A stretch of DNA of 64,000 nucleotides from Elusimicrobiota bacterium (GCA_016194705.1 JACQAZ010000034.1:1-64000); one strand, 5' to 3'. Shown: positions 25,501 to 34,422, counted from the first letter of the stretch. Numbers and translations are program-made. Notes: generated from the letters alone by a model not told the origin.

Positions 25501-28251
25501 GACGGGCACGCCGGGCAGGGGGCGGCCGTTCGTCGTCGCCACCGCGGCCTGGAATTTGAGCGAATCCTTGGAGAGCGCCCAGGAGTCGGGCTTGAGACCG
25601 ACGAGGCGGCTCGAGGGCCAAAGGGCCGCGCGCGAGGCGACCGTCTGGGTCTCGCCGTTGGGATCGCGGAACTCAAGCTCCGAGAGCAGCTCCATCGGCA
25701 TGGTCAACGCCGAAGTGGAGACCGCGACGACAGTCCGCGCGGAGCCGGCCGCGTCCAGGGTCAGGTCCTGCGCGCGGATCTCGGGCGACGCCGGGTTCCC
25801 CCCCCGGCGCTCGACGCCCTCTGGAGCGGGGCCGGTCGCGAACTCGAAGCCCTCGAAGCGGTCGAAGGAGGCGACCCCCTTGGGCTGAAGCTGAGTGCGC
25901 AGACGCACCGGCATGCCGGCCACGCCGCCGCCGGAGAGATAGCGCACGCCGAGCTGCAGTGCCACGCTCGAGACCGAAATCAGGCTCTTCGCCGGCGGCT
26001 GAATCTGCGCCGAGAGCAGGGGCACGCGGAACTCCTCGACGCGGAACTCGCCGGAGCCGCCCTGGTGCCAGCGGCGGGGCCGTCTGTAGCGGCGATGGCT
26101 TTTCTGCTCCTCTTCTCCAGGCGCTTCCAGGCTGACCGAGTAGGCGCCGAGCTTCGCCTCCTTGGGAATGTCCCAAGAGCCCTCGGCGACCCCGTTCTCG
26201 GACCAGGTCAGCGGCAGCTCGTATTTCTGCTCGTCGCCGAGGTGCTCGACGACGACCTTGGCGGGCCATTCCTCGCGCGGCGGCAGGTCGAAGCCCGCGG
26301 CCGTCTGGCGGCGGATGAAGTGCTTCATGTGCACGGTCTCTCCCGCGCGCAGCAAGGTGCGGTCGAAGACGGTCTTAAGGGAGACGGCGGGCTCGTTGTT
26401 CCACTCGTAAGGCAGCTGGAAGCGCCAGGGTTCGATGCCGTCCTCCCAGGAATCGAGCGCGAACGACATGTCGGCGCCGAGCTTTGCTACGGCGATCATC
26501 TTCCAGCGCTGCTCGTAAGACTGGTGATACCGGCAGCCGGGCAGGCTCTCGGCCGATGGGAGAGATGAGATCGCGGCCAGCCCTCCCTGCCCCGTGCGGC
26601 CCTCCCAGAGGGTCTTGCCGCTGCAGTCGGCCACCGTGACGGCGGCGCCCGGGACCGGCTCGCCCTTCGAGAGGCTCGTGACCCAGACCACCGACCCCTC
26701 GCGCCCGCGCACGAGGTGGACCGCGAGATCGGTGACGAGCGCCGCCGCCGCGACGAACATCGAGCCTTTCTTTTCGAGAAGGGAGGCTCCGAGCTTGGGG
26801 CTCTCGAGCTCGACGGCGTAGAAGCCGGTCTCTTTAAAGGGGATGCCGACGACCTCGAAGGCCTTGGGCCCGTTGGGCTTGGGAATCGAGATGGGCTTTC
26901 CCTCGCGCAGGGCGGGCGCCTCGCGCCGGGCGTTCTGGACGTCGCTCAAGAGCGACATGAGCTCGTAGGGTCCGGCCGAGGCGGGGGTCTGATAGAGGCT
27001 GCCCTTGATGCGGTCGAGCAGTCCTTGCTCCTGGTCCTTGCCGGAGCCGTTCGAGACTTGCAGCAGGCGCGCCTTGACCTCGGGCTCGAGCTGGCGCAAG
27101 GTGACCGGCAGCACGGCGCCGCCTTTGAGCTCGAGTATGCCGAAAGAGGCGGGGAATTTTGCCAGCGGCGGGTAGTCGGCGGTGCGCACGGAGAGCGGAT
27201 AGCTCGAGGCGTTTGAGAGCCCGCGCCCGGAATCGTCGCGCAGGTCCTTGGGCAGCTCGACGGTGAGCGCGGCCTCGGGCGGGAAGGGACCGGCAAACGA
27301 GACCGAGGTCGTGAATTGATTGTCGTCGACCGCCTCGGACCCTTCGCCCTCGCTTTCCTCCTCCTGGGCGACGCGCTTGGGCTTCTGAGGCTTCCAGCTC
27401 CCGCCTTGGCCTTGGATCACGAAGGCCTCGGCCTGCTTCCACGAGACCGGCCCGCTGAGCTCGACGCGCAGCGGCAGGAACGGGATGCAGCCCTCCTTTG
27501 CTGAAGCGCGCTCGCAGGAGAACTTGGCCGTGAAATCCGGCCGGACCTTGTAGGCGAGCGTCTGGTCTTGAGCGGTCTCCACCCCGGAGGGCGTCGCGAT
27601 GCCCTTGCCCCAGATCAGGCGCACCTTGGCGTCCGGAGGAAGGCGCCTTTGCGCGCCCACGACGACGACGCGCTCGCGCGTCTGCCAACGCGCGGCCGCA
27701 AGCACCGTCTCGCGCTCGGCGCCCTCGATGAGGCGCGCGCCGACGCTCTCGAGCACGCCGTCGATCGAGAACGAGAGGTGGGAGAGCACCGAAGCCCGCT
27801 CGGCCTCGGCGTCGAGCGCCAGCAGGAAGATTTGGTCCTCAGCTATGCGCGAGTATTCGCCCTCGTACGGGTGCGACTCGACGACCGCGGGCCCTCCCGT
27901 TGAAAAAGCAAACTCTTTGAGCCCTCCCATCGAGCCGCCGGAGAGGGCTTTGACGCCGTCCTTGAGCTTGAAGGAGCACCGCACCCCGGCCTTGAGGTCC
28001 TCGTCGAAATCGAAGACCCAGTTGCGCGGGTCGGCCCAGCGCGCCCGACCCTTGGCCGGGCAATCGACGCTGAAGGGCTCGACCAAGCCGCGCGGGTCGC
28101 CGAAGGGGACCATCGGCTCGGAGAAGCGCGCGGTCGCTTGGCGCACCTGCTTGACCGTGCCTTGCGGCGAGAACAGCTCGACGGCGGGCGAGGCCGCGGC
28201 ATCGCTCCCGGCTAGGAAACAGGAGGCGGCCAAGATCAAAGCGCGTTTCAT
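22576..28251 (-). CDS. Bacterial alpha-2-macroglobulin (YfhM-type) with thioester
   Basis: A 1891-residue periplasmic protease trap. The N-terminus (MKRALILAASCFLAGSDAAA) is a signal peptide; a Cys is present, but a lipobox is not convincing, so I favour ordinary cleavage. Tandem MG-like beta domains are followed by the thioester domain with PYSCLEQ (Cys1438, Gln1441), the reactive bond that binds attacking proteases. The C-terminus has a DPIPAGTSVLGG block and a final receptor-like MG domain. I start at 28251 because the open frame upstream to 28314 lacks a signal sequence. It is cotranscribed with pbpC. Confidence 0.92.
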   Translation of the reverse strand: MKRALILAASCFLAGSDAAASPAVELFSPQGTVKQVRQATARFSEPMVPFGDPRGLVEPFSVDCPAKGRARWADPRNWVFDFDEDLKAGVRCSFKLKDGVKALSGGSMGGLKEFAFSTGGPAVVESHPYEGEYSRIAEDQIFLLALDAEAERASVLSHLSFSIDGVLESVGARLIEGAERETVLAAARWQTRERVVVVGAQRRLPPDAKVRLIWGKGIATPSGVETAQDQTLAYKVRPDFTAKFSCERASAKEGCIPFLPLRVELSGPVSWKQAEAFVIQGQGGSWKPQKPKRVAQEEESEGEGSEAVDDNQFTTSVSFAGPFPPEAALTVELPKDLRDDSGRGLSNASSYPLSVRTADYPPLAKFPASFGILELKGGAVLPVTLRQLEPEVKARLLQVSNGSGKDQEQGLLDRIKGSLYQTPASAGPYELMSLLSDVQNARREAPALREGKPISIPKPNGPKAFEVVGIPFKETGFYAVELESPKLGASLLEKKGSMFVAAAALVTDLAVHLVRGREGSVVWVTSLSKGEPVPGAAVTVADCSGKTLWEGRTGQGGLAAISSLPSAESLPGCRYHQSYEQRWKMIAVAKLGADMSFALDSWEDGIEPWRFQLPYEWNNEPAVSLKTVFDRTLLRAGETVHMKHFIRRQTAAGFDLPPREEWPAKVVVEHLGDEQKYELPLTWSENGVAEGSWDIPKEAKLGAYSVSLEAPGEEEQKSHRRYRRPRRWHQGGSGEFRVEEFRVPLLSAQIQPPAKSLISVSSVALQLGVRYLSGGGVAGMPVRLRTQLQPKGVASFDRFEGFEFATGPAPEGVERRGGNPASPEIRAQDLTLDAAGSARTVVAVSTSALTMPMELLSELEFRDPNGETQTVASRAALWPSSRLVGLKPDSWALSKDSLKFQAAVATTNGRPLPGVPVEVSLLQRRVFSHRKRLVGGFYAYDHTEKTMRLGVVCRGITDAKGLVFCQAQSPASGSLILEAAIKDSSGRPSRSHLSVWVAGKEDWWFDVNDSDRMDVIPERKRYEPGDIAVFQVRMPFREATALVAVEREGVLDASVKKLSGKEPVVRVPVKGSYSPNVFVSVLAVRGRVGGVQPTALVDLGRPAYRLGIGEIQVGWRAHELKVAVAPERKVYKVRQKARVKLSVRLPDGSAPPAGTEAAVAAVDEGLLELMPNGSWSLLDAMMGRRSMAVRTFTAQMHVVGRRHFGLKALPSGGGGGRQGSRELFDTLLFWKARVPLDSKGEAEVVVPLNDSITGFKIAAVASAGAQRFGTGTAEIRTTQDLSVLSGVAPLAREGDRLTAMFTVRNASERPLQARVKASVSGLGSALPDRSVSLAPGKAEELGWDISVPLGVSSMTYSVEASGSGVSDKLKVSQKVIPAIPVRVFEATIAQLDKELKVPVERPKDAVPGRGGVRAVLTASLASELSGLIDYMHFYPYSCLEQMTSKAVALRDEDLWRRNMQALPSYLDSDGLAKYFPLMDQGSEVLTSYIVAIADEAGWQIPGGPRERMLEGLKGFVEGRVQRHSALPTADLALRKLAAVAALARAGKAEPKLLDSIPIDPNLWPTSGVLDWLDVLRRVKVADGERRLAEAEQILRARLNFQGTTMGFSTDTSDFLWWLMVSNDENAVRMVLSHLAEAPWKEDMPRLLRGAIGRQHHGHWDLTTANAWGRLALEKFGKAFESVPVSGRSGGELAGFSQSLDWSPGLSSGTMSFGWPQSAQTFSLRHEGTGKPWATIQSLAAIPLKEPFSSGYKIKKGWTPVQQKTPGIWSRGDVARVRVEVDAQSDMTWVVVDDPIPAGTSVLGGGLGRNSQLATQGEKGSGNWWTWPAFQERSFEAFRSYYEFVPKGTFAVEYTLRFNNEGSFSLPATRVEAMYSPEMFGELPNAAMEVKP

Positions 28252-28313
28252 GGAGGGACTCCCGGCGGCGCGGCCGCCTTTGATGATGTCAAGCCGATCG
28301 AGATGTCCGCGCA

Positions 28314-30071
28314 TCAGCCTTGGGGCTTTTTCCTTGCTTCTCGCCTGAGCTGGGCGGCCTGCTTCTCGAGCTTGCGCGCCTCGGCCACGCGTCTTTCCTT
28401 CATGTAAATCTCGGCCAGCGCGGTCTGATGGGCGGGGTCGCCAGGCTCCAAGGCCATCGCGGCCTTGGCTGCCATCTCGGCGGTGATCAAGTCGCCCGCT
28501 CTCTTGGCGGACTGCGCCCAGCCGGCGTAGTTGGCCGCGAAGGACGGGTCGAGCTGCGCCTGGCGCGCGTGGCTGGCCGAGGCGTTATTCCAGTCCTCGA
28601 GCTTGGCGTAAGCCAGGGCCTTCTCGTAGTGCACCCGCATGAAATCGGGCGAGAGCCCCTCAACGGCGGCGTAGACCGCCAGAGCCTCGGAGGGCCGGTC
28701 GGATTCCAGATAGGCGCTTGCCTTGCCGTATTGGGCCATCACATAGGATTCGGTGCCGGGGCTCACGCGCTCGAAGTGCGCGAGCGCCTGGTCCCAGTCG
28801 CGGCGATTGCAATGGTAGAGCGCCGTGTTGTGCTCGATCTCGGAATCGAACCAGCGCAGGGGGAAGAACGCGAGCCCCGCGAAGGCGAGCAGGGCCGGCG
28901 CGTAGAGCCGCTGGCGCGCGGTCTCGCCCATGGGCAAGGGGATGACGATGACGGCCCCGCCGCGGCGCGCCAGCGCGGTCAGGCCGCCGAGCATGCCCGC
29001 CAGCGGCCAGGCAAGCCAGCTGGCCGACGACGGCGGGCCGTCCGGGCTCAGAGCCGAGGCGGCCAGAGAACCGACGGCGGCGGCGCACAGGCCCGCGAGA
29101 TAGCAGGACTCGCTCAGCGCTCCCTGTTTGACGAACAGCCTGCGGGCCCTCCAAGCCGCCGCGGCCAGGGCCGCGGCAAGCCAGAGCCTCAGGCCCGCCG
29201 CGACGGGAGACTGGGCGGCCTCGGCTATGCTGCGGCCCAGCGCGGAGAGAGCCTCGAGCAAGCGCTTCGCGTCGACCCCCGCCAAGACGGCGCAGCCCCC
29301 GACCGCCAAGGCCAGACACGACGCCAGCACGGCGGCCTTCAATGATTCCTTCGAGGGGCACACCAGCGGCAGGATGGCGGCGCCGGCCAGGCACATCGCA
29401 AGGAAAGAGACGATCGCGTTGGCCGATTGCGTCCAGACGGCGTTGGCTCCGAGCAGGATCAATAGCCCCGCGTCGAGCCAGCGCAGGAACCAGTCCCGCT
29501 CGGGGTCGAGCCATTGGGTCAAGGTCAGCGGCGCGCACAAGGCCAGGAAGAAGCCGAAGCGGTCGGGGTCTCCCAAGGTCGAGAAGACCCGGGGGCCGAA
29601 AGAGCCTTTCCAGAGGAACGGATCAAAGCCCAGGCGCTGGAAAAAGCCGTAGAGCCCGGCCAGCCACGCCGCGGCGCTCAGCCAGCCGACCAGGCGCCGC
29701 GCGCTTCCCGCCCCGCCGAATTCGAGAAGAGCGATCAGATAAATCAGCAAGAGCAGGACCTGCTTGAGGGCCGCCGGCAAGACAGCGAGCTTGTATGGAG
29801 ACGACGCGAATACGACGATCGTCCACGCCAGCAAGGCCAACGCCGGCAAGGCCAGCGGCCGCGCGGACTCCGGCAATTCCCAGCGGCCGCGCTCCAAGCC
29901 CTTGAAGAGCCACGCGAAGGCCAGCACGAGGGTGCCGGCCTCGAAGAGCGTCGTCTTGATCGCGGCGCCGTCGTAGGTCCGCAGGAAGAAGGCCAGCGGC
30001 AGCATGAAGGCCAGCACGAGCAGGACCGTCTCGGAGGTCCTAAACCAGAACGAGGTCATTTTCGCGCTCAT
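28314..30071 (-). CDS. O-antigen ligase/polymerase-like membrane protein with C-terminal TPRs
   Basis: The 585-residue product has about ten or more hydrophobic segments in residues 1-420. Its layout resembles Wzy/WaaL-type proteins (a YGFFQRLGFDPF block and a loop with RVFSTLGDPDRFGFFLAL). The last 160 residues are tetratricopeptide-like (ALAHFERVSPGTESYVMAQ, ALAVYAAVEGLSPDFMRVH, AAMALEPGDPAHQTALAEIY). It could ligate or polymerise a glycan at the periplasmic face. The start overlaps the anti-sigma stop (ATGA). Placement between a sigma/anti-sigma pair and A2M suggests stress-controlled envelope work. Confidence 0.78.
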   Translation of the reverse strand: MSAKMTSFWFRTSETVLLVLAFMLPLAFFLRTYDGAAIKTTLFEAGTLVLAFAWLFKGLERGRWELPESARPLALPALALLAWTIVVFASSPYKLAVLPAALKQVLLLLIYLIALLEFGGAGSARRLVGWLSAAAWLAGLYGFFQRLGFDPFLWKGSFGPRVFSTLGDPDRFGFFLALCAPLTLTQWLDPERDWFLRWLDAGLLILLGANAVWTQSANAIVSFLAMCLAGAAILPLVCPSKESLKAAVLASCLALAVGGCAVLAGVDAKRLLEALSALGRSIAEAAQSPVAAGLRLWLAAALAAAAWRARRLFVKQGALSESCYLAGLCAAAVGSLAASALSPDGPPSSASWLAWPLAGMLGGLTALARRGGAVIVIPLPMGETARQRLYAPALLAFAGLAFFPLRWFDSEIEHNTALYHCNRRDWDQALAHFERVSPGTESYVMAQYGKASAYLESDRPSEALAVYAAVEGLSPDFMRVHYEKALAYAKLEDWNNASASHARQAQLDPSFAANYAGWAQSAKRAGDLITAEMAAKAAMALEPGDPAHQTALAEIYMKERRVAEARKLEKQAAQLRREARKKPQG

Positions 30072-30445
30072 CTCAACGCCTCCGCCGTCGCCGGAGAGTA
30101 TTTTTGGCTCGGCGCTCCAGGCCCGGCCCAGGCCAAGGCCAACGCCAGTCCCAGGTAGATCGCGATCGAGGCAACGACCGGCCAGAACTCGCTGTCCATC
30201 GAGAGGGCTTCCGGCGCAGGCGCGGGCTCGGCTGACTCAAGCTTGGCCAGAAGCTTCTTCATGCGCTCCTTGAGATCTTTGGGCGCGCTCGCGCTTTTGA
30301 GGCCCGAGAGGGGCGAAGCCTTGGCGAGCTTGCCGCCGCAGAGCGGGCACGACTTGAGATGGGCGTCGACCTGCGCCTTGCGCGAGGGCGTCAGGCGGTC
30401 CTCGGTGTAGAGGTCCTCGACGTTGAGGACTGCTTCGCAGTTCAT
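30068..30445 (-). CDS. Zinc-finger anti-sigma factor (membrane-anchored)
   Basis: A 125-residue protein with the ZAS signature HLKSCPLC (His29, Cys33, Cys36), a linker and one membrane helix (VVASIAIYLGLALALAWAG, about 88-106). It should hold the ECF sigma encoded just upstream inactive until an envelope signal arrives. The start at 30445 overlaps the sigma stop as TAATG; the longer upstream frame is not used because it reads through the sigma gene. Confidence 0.85.
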   Translation of the reverse strand: MNCEAVLNVEDLYTEDRLTPSRKAQVDAHLKSCPLCGGKLAKASPLSGLKSASAPKDLKERMKKLLAKLESAEPAPAPEALSMDSEFWPVVASIAIYLGLALALAWAGPGAPSQKYSPATAEALR

Positions 30446-30987
30446 TAGGATCGCCCTCCCTGGAGGTCTTGGAGCTTTTCGCGCAGCGAGGCCCGCGCGC
30501 GGTGCAGGCGCACGTCGAGCGCCGACAAGGAACAGCCGAGCACGCGCGCGCATTCCTCGCGCTCCATGCCCTCGAGATCGACCAGGATGATCGGCATGCG
30601 CAAGGTGGGGCTCAGCGTGGCGAGCGCCTGCTGGACGCGCTCGCTGTCGCTTTGCGCCGCGGCGATGCGCTCCGGGCCGGGGGCGGGGTCGGCGAGGACC
30701 TCTTCCAGAGACACGGCCTCGTCGTCGTCTCGCGCGGAGCCGGACAGCGGCACGGACCTTCTCCTGGCCTCCAGACGAAGGCTGTTGAGGTAGACGTTGC
30801 GGATGATCTGGCCGAGCCAGGATTCGAAGGGATAGGTCGGGTCATAGCTTTTCATGTACTTGATCACCCGGAGAAAGGACTCTTGGACGATGTCCCCCGC
30901 GTCGGCCCTGTTGCCGCACATCTTCATCGCGATTGCGAACGCCCGATCCGCGTGAAGTTCAATGAGTTTGTCGATTTGGGCGTCCAC
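30445..30987 (-). CDS. ECF sigma-70 family factor
   Basis: A 180-residue RpoE-type sigma. Region 2 includes DIVQESFLRVIKYMKSYDP and FESWLGQIIRNVYLNSLR; region 4 includes LSPTLRMPIILVDLEGMEREECARVLGCS and VRLHRARASLREKL. The start is a GTG at 30987. It leads a six-gene minus-strand run with anti-sigma, O-antigen-ligase-like, A2M, PbpC and the degenerate GT51. It probably controls that run and perhaps other envelope genes. Confidence 0.9.
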   Translation of the reverse strand: MDAQIDKLIELHADRAFAIAMKMCGNRADAGDIVQESFLRVIKYMKSYDPTYPFESWLGQIIRNVYLNSLRLEARRRSVPLSGSARDDDEAVSLEEVLADPAPGPERIAAAQSDSERVQQALATLSPTLRMPIILVDLEGMEREECARVLGCSLSALDVRLHRARASLREKLQDLQGGRS

Positions 30988-31240
30988 GGCGCTGGACCAC
31001 CGCTCCTTTCTCCAGGAGACTCCTATCCCCTATATCCCGTTGGGTCCCTGGAAACTTACATTGTTATACTAGCAGTCATATCAAAACCCGCGCCAGCCGG
31101 AAGTTATCGCTAGAACATGCCCCGGGGCATAGGGGCCGTAGGCCCTTGAGCGCGGTAAGCTAGGTCTTTTCCCTGTCCAAGCCTTGGGCCCTTTGATTCT
31201 GTCGGCCGCATGCTCCTTCCTAATATAATGAAGGAACGAC
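30988..31240. promoter_or_regulatory. Divergent intergenic region with promoter elements
   Basis: A 253-base gap between the ECF sigma gene and the exported multidomain gene. On the plus strand TATACT (31065-31070) follows TTGGGT by 19 bases, and a nearer TATAAT (31224-31229) lies 11 bases before the ATG at 31241 with an AAGGA between. A 14-base palindrome (ATGCCCC/GGGGCAT) lies near 31118-31131. No known riboswitch was recognised. A good promoter for the sigma gene was not found. Confidence 0.4.
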
Positions 31241-34200
31241 ATGAGGAACCCCTCCTTGATGTCACGGATCACTTCCGCTGCCTTTTTATACGCCTTCCTG
31301 TGCCCCTTTTCAGCGGGCGCTGTTGAAAATCGGGAAATCCCGGGAAAATCGATCATCACCCCGCTGGTCATCCCCGGCGCCAAGGACGCCGCGGCCCAGC
31401 TTCCTGGCGTCCCTGCCCTGCCCGAGCTGCCAAAAGCCGCCGGCCTTGAGATCCCGGCCAACCCGGCCGGCCCGGAAAGCCCCGAGCCTGGAGCGGCCCT
31501 GCCCCAGCCGCAAGGAGCCGGAGCGATCCTTCAAGCTCTCTCGCCCGAAAACTCGGCGAAAGTCTCCGGCGAGGAGTCGGCCGATCTGGCCGCCCAGCTC
31601 ATCGATCCGCGCGAAGGCGTCGGCGGCGCCGGCGCGGCCGACGTTGTCCCGGACTCTGGAGCCGGCGTCTCCGGATCCGGTTTGGCCGCCGCGCAGACGC
31701 GTTCCGAGGGGCGCTCGGGCCGAGTGTCCGCTCCGGGAAGGGCGGCGCTGGCCTCAAACAGGCCCTCGCTGCGCCGAGAGCTCGAGGATAGAGCGGTCTT
31801 CGCGAGGGTCCTGGTCCGCCAGTTCTGGTGGTACGCGGTCACGCACATCGTCGACCGCCAGGACCGCAACATGTGGCCCTCGTTCCACGCGCGCTGGAAG
31901 CAGGCCCGAGATGACGGCGTCGCGGTGCCGGTCACCGATGCGCGGCGGTTCTTCACCCACATGCGGGTCATGGGCGAGTCGGGCATATTCTACGTCCTCG
32001 GGTTTTCGGCGCGGCGCGACGAAGCCGTCATGGCGGAGGCCCATCAGACCTTCCGGGACTACTTGATGGGTCCCGGCGTCGGCTCTCGCGAAGAGGAGGC
32101 CTTGGACGCCTTCTTGCATCGCGCTTTGGGCTACAATAAGGAAAAGCGCGCGCATTCCAATTTCCGCAAGCACGTCCGCGACGCCTTGCTCGCGGTCGCT
32201 CTAAGACCCTCCTCCGAGATGGCGGCGGAATTTAATTCGCGCATGCGCGAGGATACGTTCGCCAAGACGGCCGAATACCAAGCCGGGCGCCAGGAGGTCG
32301 TCCTCTCGCAGCTACGCCAGGCCGTCAATGAGACGGTGGCCGAGGAGAGCCGGCGGGCCGCCGACCGCGTCGTGGGCGCCGTGCTCTTGGGCAGCTTCGC
32401 CACGGGATCCGCCGGCCCCAAAAGCGACTTCGATATCGAGCTCATCACCGCCAACGGCGGGCGCATGCGCATGAAGGCCTTCGAAGGCCGGCTTCAGTCG
32501 CGCTGGAAGGCGCTTGGACTTCAGGTCCATCCCATCGGCATCCACGAGAGCGCGGACCCGCCGTCGAAGGGCGTCATCAAGCGCATCCACAGCGGGCCGT
32601 ACATCGTGATCTCACCTGACCCGGTCATCGAGGCCGCCCTTTCGCGCGCTCCCGACGAGGCGCCGTTCTTCGAGGTCGAGCGCGAGCTGACCTGGAAGGG
32701 CAGGATCGGCCGCGCCGTGCAGTACGCCATCGTCTACCTCTCCACGCTCTGGGCTGACGTTCGAGACCACTTCTCCGGCGCGTCAGGCCCCGGCTCCATC
32801 GATGCCAAGAGCCTCCGGCCCACCGACCCGCGGCGCGCGGTCCAGCTCGAGACGGTCGGCACCTTTTGGGACGAGCGCCACCTCAGGGTCCCGCGCCTGC
32901 CCATCGAGGTCGGCGAGCTCGGCGAAAAGACGGCATTCAGCCGGCCGCTTGCGGAGCAATACCGCAAGGTCCAAGCCATGACGGTCAAGGAGCCGGGCTC
33001 CGGGCTCAAGCTGCCCGAAGGTCTCGCCCAGTTCCGCGAGACGCTCGCGGCGGCGCTTTCTTTCGAGAAGAGGATCAACCCCGAGTTCGACCGGTACTAC
33101 GCTTACCTCTTCGTCTCGCAGGGTCCCGTCGCCGCCGGGGCGAGCCAGCGGCGTCCCAACGCGCACACCGACGGCTACCCGCGGCGGCCGCACGAGAGAG
33201 GCGAGGTCGACCGCATGTACCTGGTCTCGGACGCTTTGCCCACGCAGTTCTTCGACCAGCCTTTCCCGGTCCCGACGGCGGAGGATTTTGCCGGCATCCA
33301 TCAGACCTTCGAGGACGCCGCCGATCCGGCCCGCGTCGTCACTCACGCGCCCTACACGCTGACCATGATGGACTCCTACACGGTCCATCGCGCGGCCAAG
33401 GCGGAAGAGCCGATTTTCCGGACCTTCGTCCAGGTCCATCTCTCGGCGCGCCGCTTTGACCGTCCGACGAACACCCGCAATCCGCTGCTCACGGAGCCGG
33501 CCCGGACCGATCTCGCGGGACGATGGCGCGCCTACGAGGCCCGCCGGCGCGAGAGCGCGCGGTCCGCCCTTCCGGTGGTCTTGGACCCGCGCTCTTTCTT
33601 CGCCGAGACCGTCGATTTCGGCCTGCTGTGGTGGGCGCGGTCTTACTGGGGGCCGAGGATATCGCTCGACGCCGCGGTCAGATCGGCGCGCCGCGTGGTG
33701 CGCAGGTATTTCGAGCCGGGCGCGCCCGGCTCAGCGGCGGCCTTCGAGTCCTTCTTGGACCGCGTCCTCTCGTCCGATAATCCGGAGTCGCCCAACGCCA
33801 AGCGCAAGCGCATCGGCGCGGCGCTCATCGAGACGTCGCTTCTTCCCGGGCCATCCGTGGTCGGTCACATCGAGACCCTCTTCGGCGAGCCGGAACGCCG
33901 CGCGGACGCGGAGTTTCGCCGCGTGCGCCAGCAGGACATAGTCGCCTCTTTCCGGGAGCAGGTAGATGCGCTCATCTCAGCGAAGAGCGCCGAGCGCGCG
34001 GACTACAACGTCACGGCCTTGATCCTGTCCGGCTCGTACGCGGACGGTAGCGCGAAGGCGACCAGCGATTTCGACTTTGTGGTCCTGACCCGCGACGGCA
34101 CGCGTCGGGACGTGATGGAGTTCATGGCGGACCTCGAGAGGCTTCGTACGGCCCACGGCTGGCCGGGCTGGGAGGACTGGCGGCGCTACCCGGGCGAGAA

Positions 34201-34420
34201 CGTGCTCGGCGCGCGTTCGATGTCCGCGCGCCGTTTCGTCAGCGAGAGGCCCGTCGTCGTCATCTCCCCGGACGCGGACCTGCGCGAGAAGCTTACCGCC
34301 TTGAGGGGGGGCCGCCAGGTCTGGGACGCGGGTCGCCTCGAGATCCTGGGCCACCGCCTCGCGGGGCCGTTCCATCGCCGCCGCGTGCTCACGCGTCTGG
34401 GGGACGGTCTTTCCAAATAA
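31241..34420 (+). CDS. Exported multidomain protein: two nucleotidyltransferase-like domains around a 2-oxoglutarate/Fe(II) oxygenase-like core
   Basis: The 1059-residue product has a signal peptide (SRITSAAFLYAFLCPFSAGA) and a Pro/Ala-rich linker to about residue 165. Helical parts precede two polymerase-beta/MNT-type nucleotidyltransferase motifs. One is LLGSFATGSAGPKSDFDIEL (Gly384-Ser385, Asp396, Asp398); the other is LSGSYADGSAKATSDFDFVV (Gly931-Ser932, Asp943, Asp945). Each follows a similar helical stretch, suggesting duplication. Between them HTD (His642, Asp644), VHR (His716) and Arg727 fit the HxD...H...R metal/2-oxoglutarate pattern. I know of no such fusion. A third acidic catalytic residue for the transferases was not found. 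The gene stands alone with TATAAT at 31224 and a terminator at 34423. Confidence 0.7.
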   Translation: MRNPSLMSRITSAAFLYAFLCPFSAGAVENREIPGKSIITPLVIPGAKDAAAQLPGVPALPELPKAAGLEIPANPAGPESPEPGAALPQPQGAGAILQALSPENSAKVSGEESADLAAQLIDPREGVGGAGAADVVPDSGAGVSGSGLAAAQTRSEGRSGRVSAPGRAALASNRPSLRRELEDRAVFARVLVRQFWWYAVTHIVDRQDRNMWPSFHARWKQARDDGVAVPVTDARRFFTHMRVMGESGIFYVLGFSARRDEAVMAEAHQTFRDYLMGPGVGSREEEALDAFLHRALGYNKEKRAHSNFRKHVRDALLAVALRPSSEMAAEFNSRMREDTFAKTAEYQAGRQEVVLSQLRQAVNETVAEESRRAADRVVGAVLLGSFATGSAGPKSDFDIELITANGGRMRMKAFEGRLQSRWKALGLQVHPIGIHESADPPSKGVIKRIHSGPYIVISPDPVIEAALSRAPDEAPFFEVERELTWKGRIGRAVQYAIVYLSTLWADVRDHFSGASGPGSIDAKSLRPTDPRRAVQLETVGTFWDERHLRVPRLPIEVGELGEKTAFSRPLAEQYRKVQAMTVKEPGSGLKLPEGLAQFRETLAAALSFEKRINPEFDRYYAYLFVSQGPVAAGASQRRPNAHTDGYPRRPHERGEVDRMYLVSDALPTQFFDQPFPVPTAEDFAGIHQTFEDAADPARVVTHAPYTLTMMDSYTVHRAAKAEEPIFRTFVQVHLSARRFDRPTNTRNPLLTEPARTDLAGRWRAYEARRRESARSALPVVLDPRSFFAETVDFGLLWWARSYWGPRISLDAAVRSARRVVRRYFEPGAPGSAAAFESFLDRVLSSDNPESPNAKRKRIGAALIETSLLPGPSVVGHIETLFGEPERRADAEFRRVRQQDIVASFREQVDALISAKSAERADYNVTALILSGSYADGSAKATSDFDFVVLTRDGTRRDVMEFMADLERLRTAHGWPGWEDWRRYPGENVLGARSMSARRFVSERPVVVISPDADLREKLTALRGGRQVWDAGRLEILGHRLAGPFHRRRVLTRLGDGLSK

Positions 34421-34422
34421 GA

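Noticed and set aside
28252..28314. Upstream start for the alpha-2-macroglobulin gene
   Set aside because: The extra 21 residues lack a signal sequence, while the Met at 28251 begins a good signal peptide.
31081..31223. Riboswitch in the leader of the multidomain gene
   Set aside because: I compared it by eye with the c-di-GMP, preQ1 and molybdenum-cofactor consensus and found no match. Only a short palindrome is present, and a nearer TATAAT at 31224 may bypass this segment.
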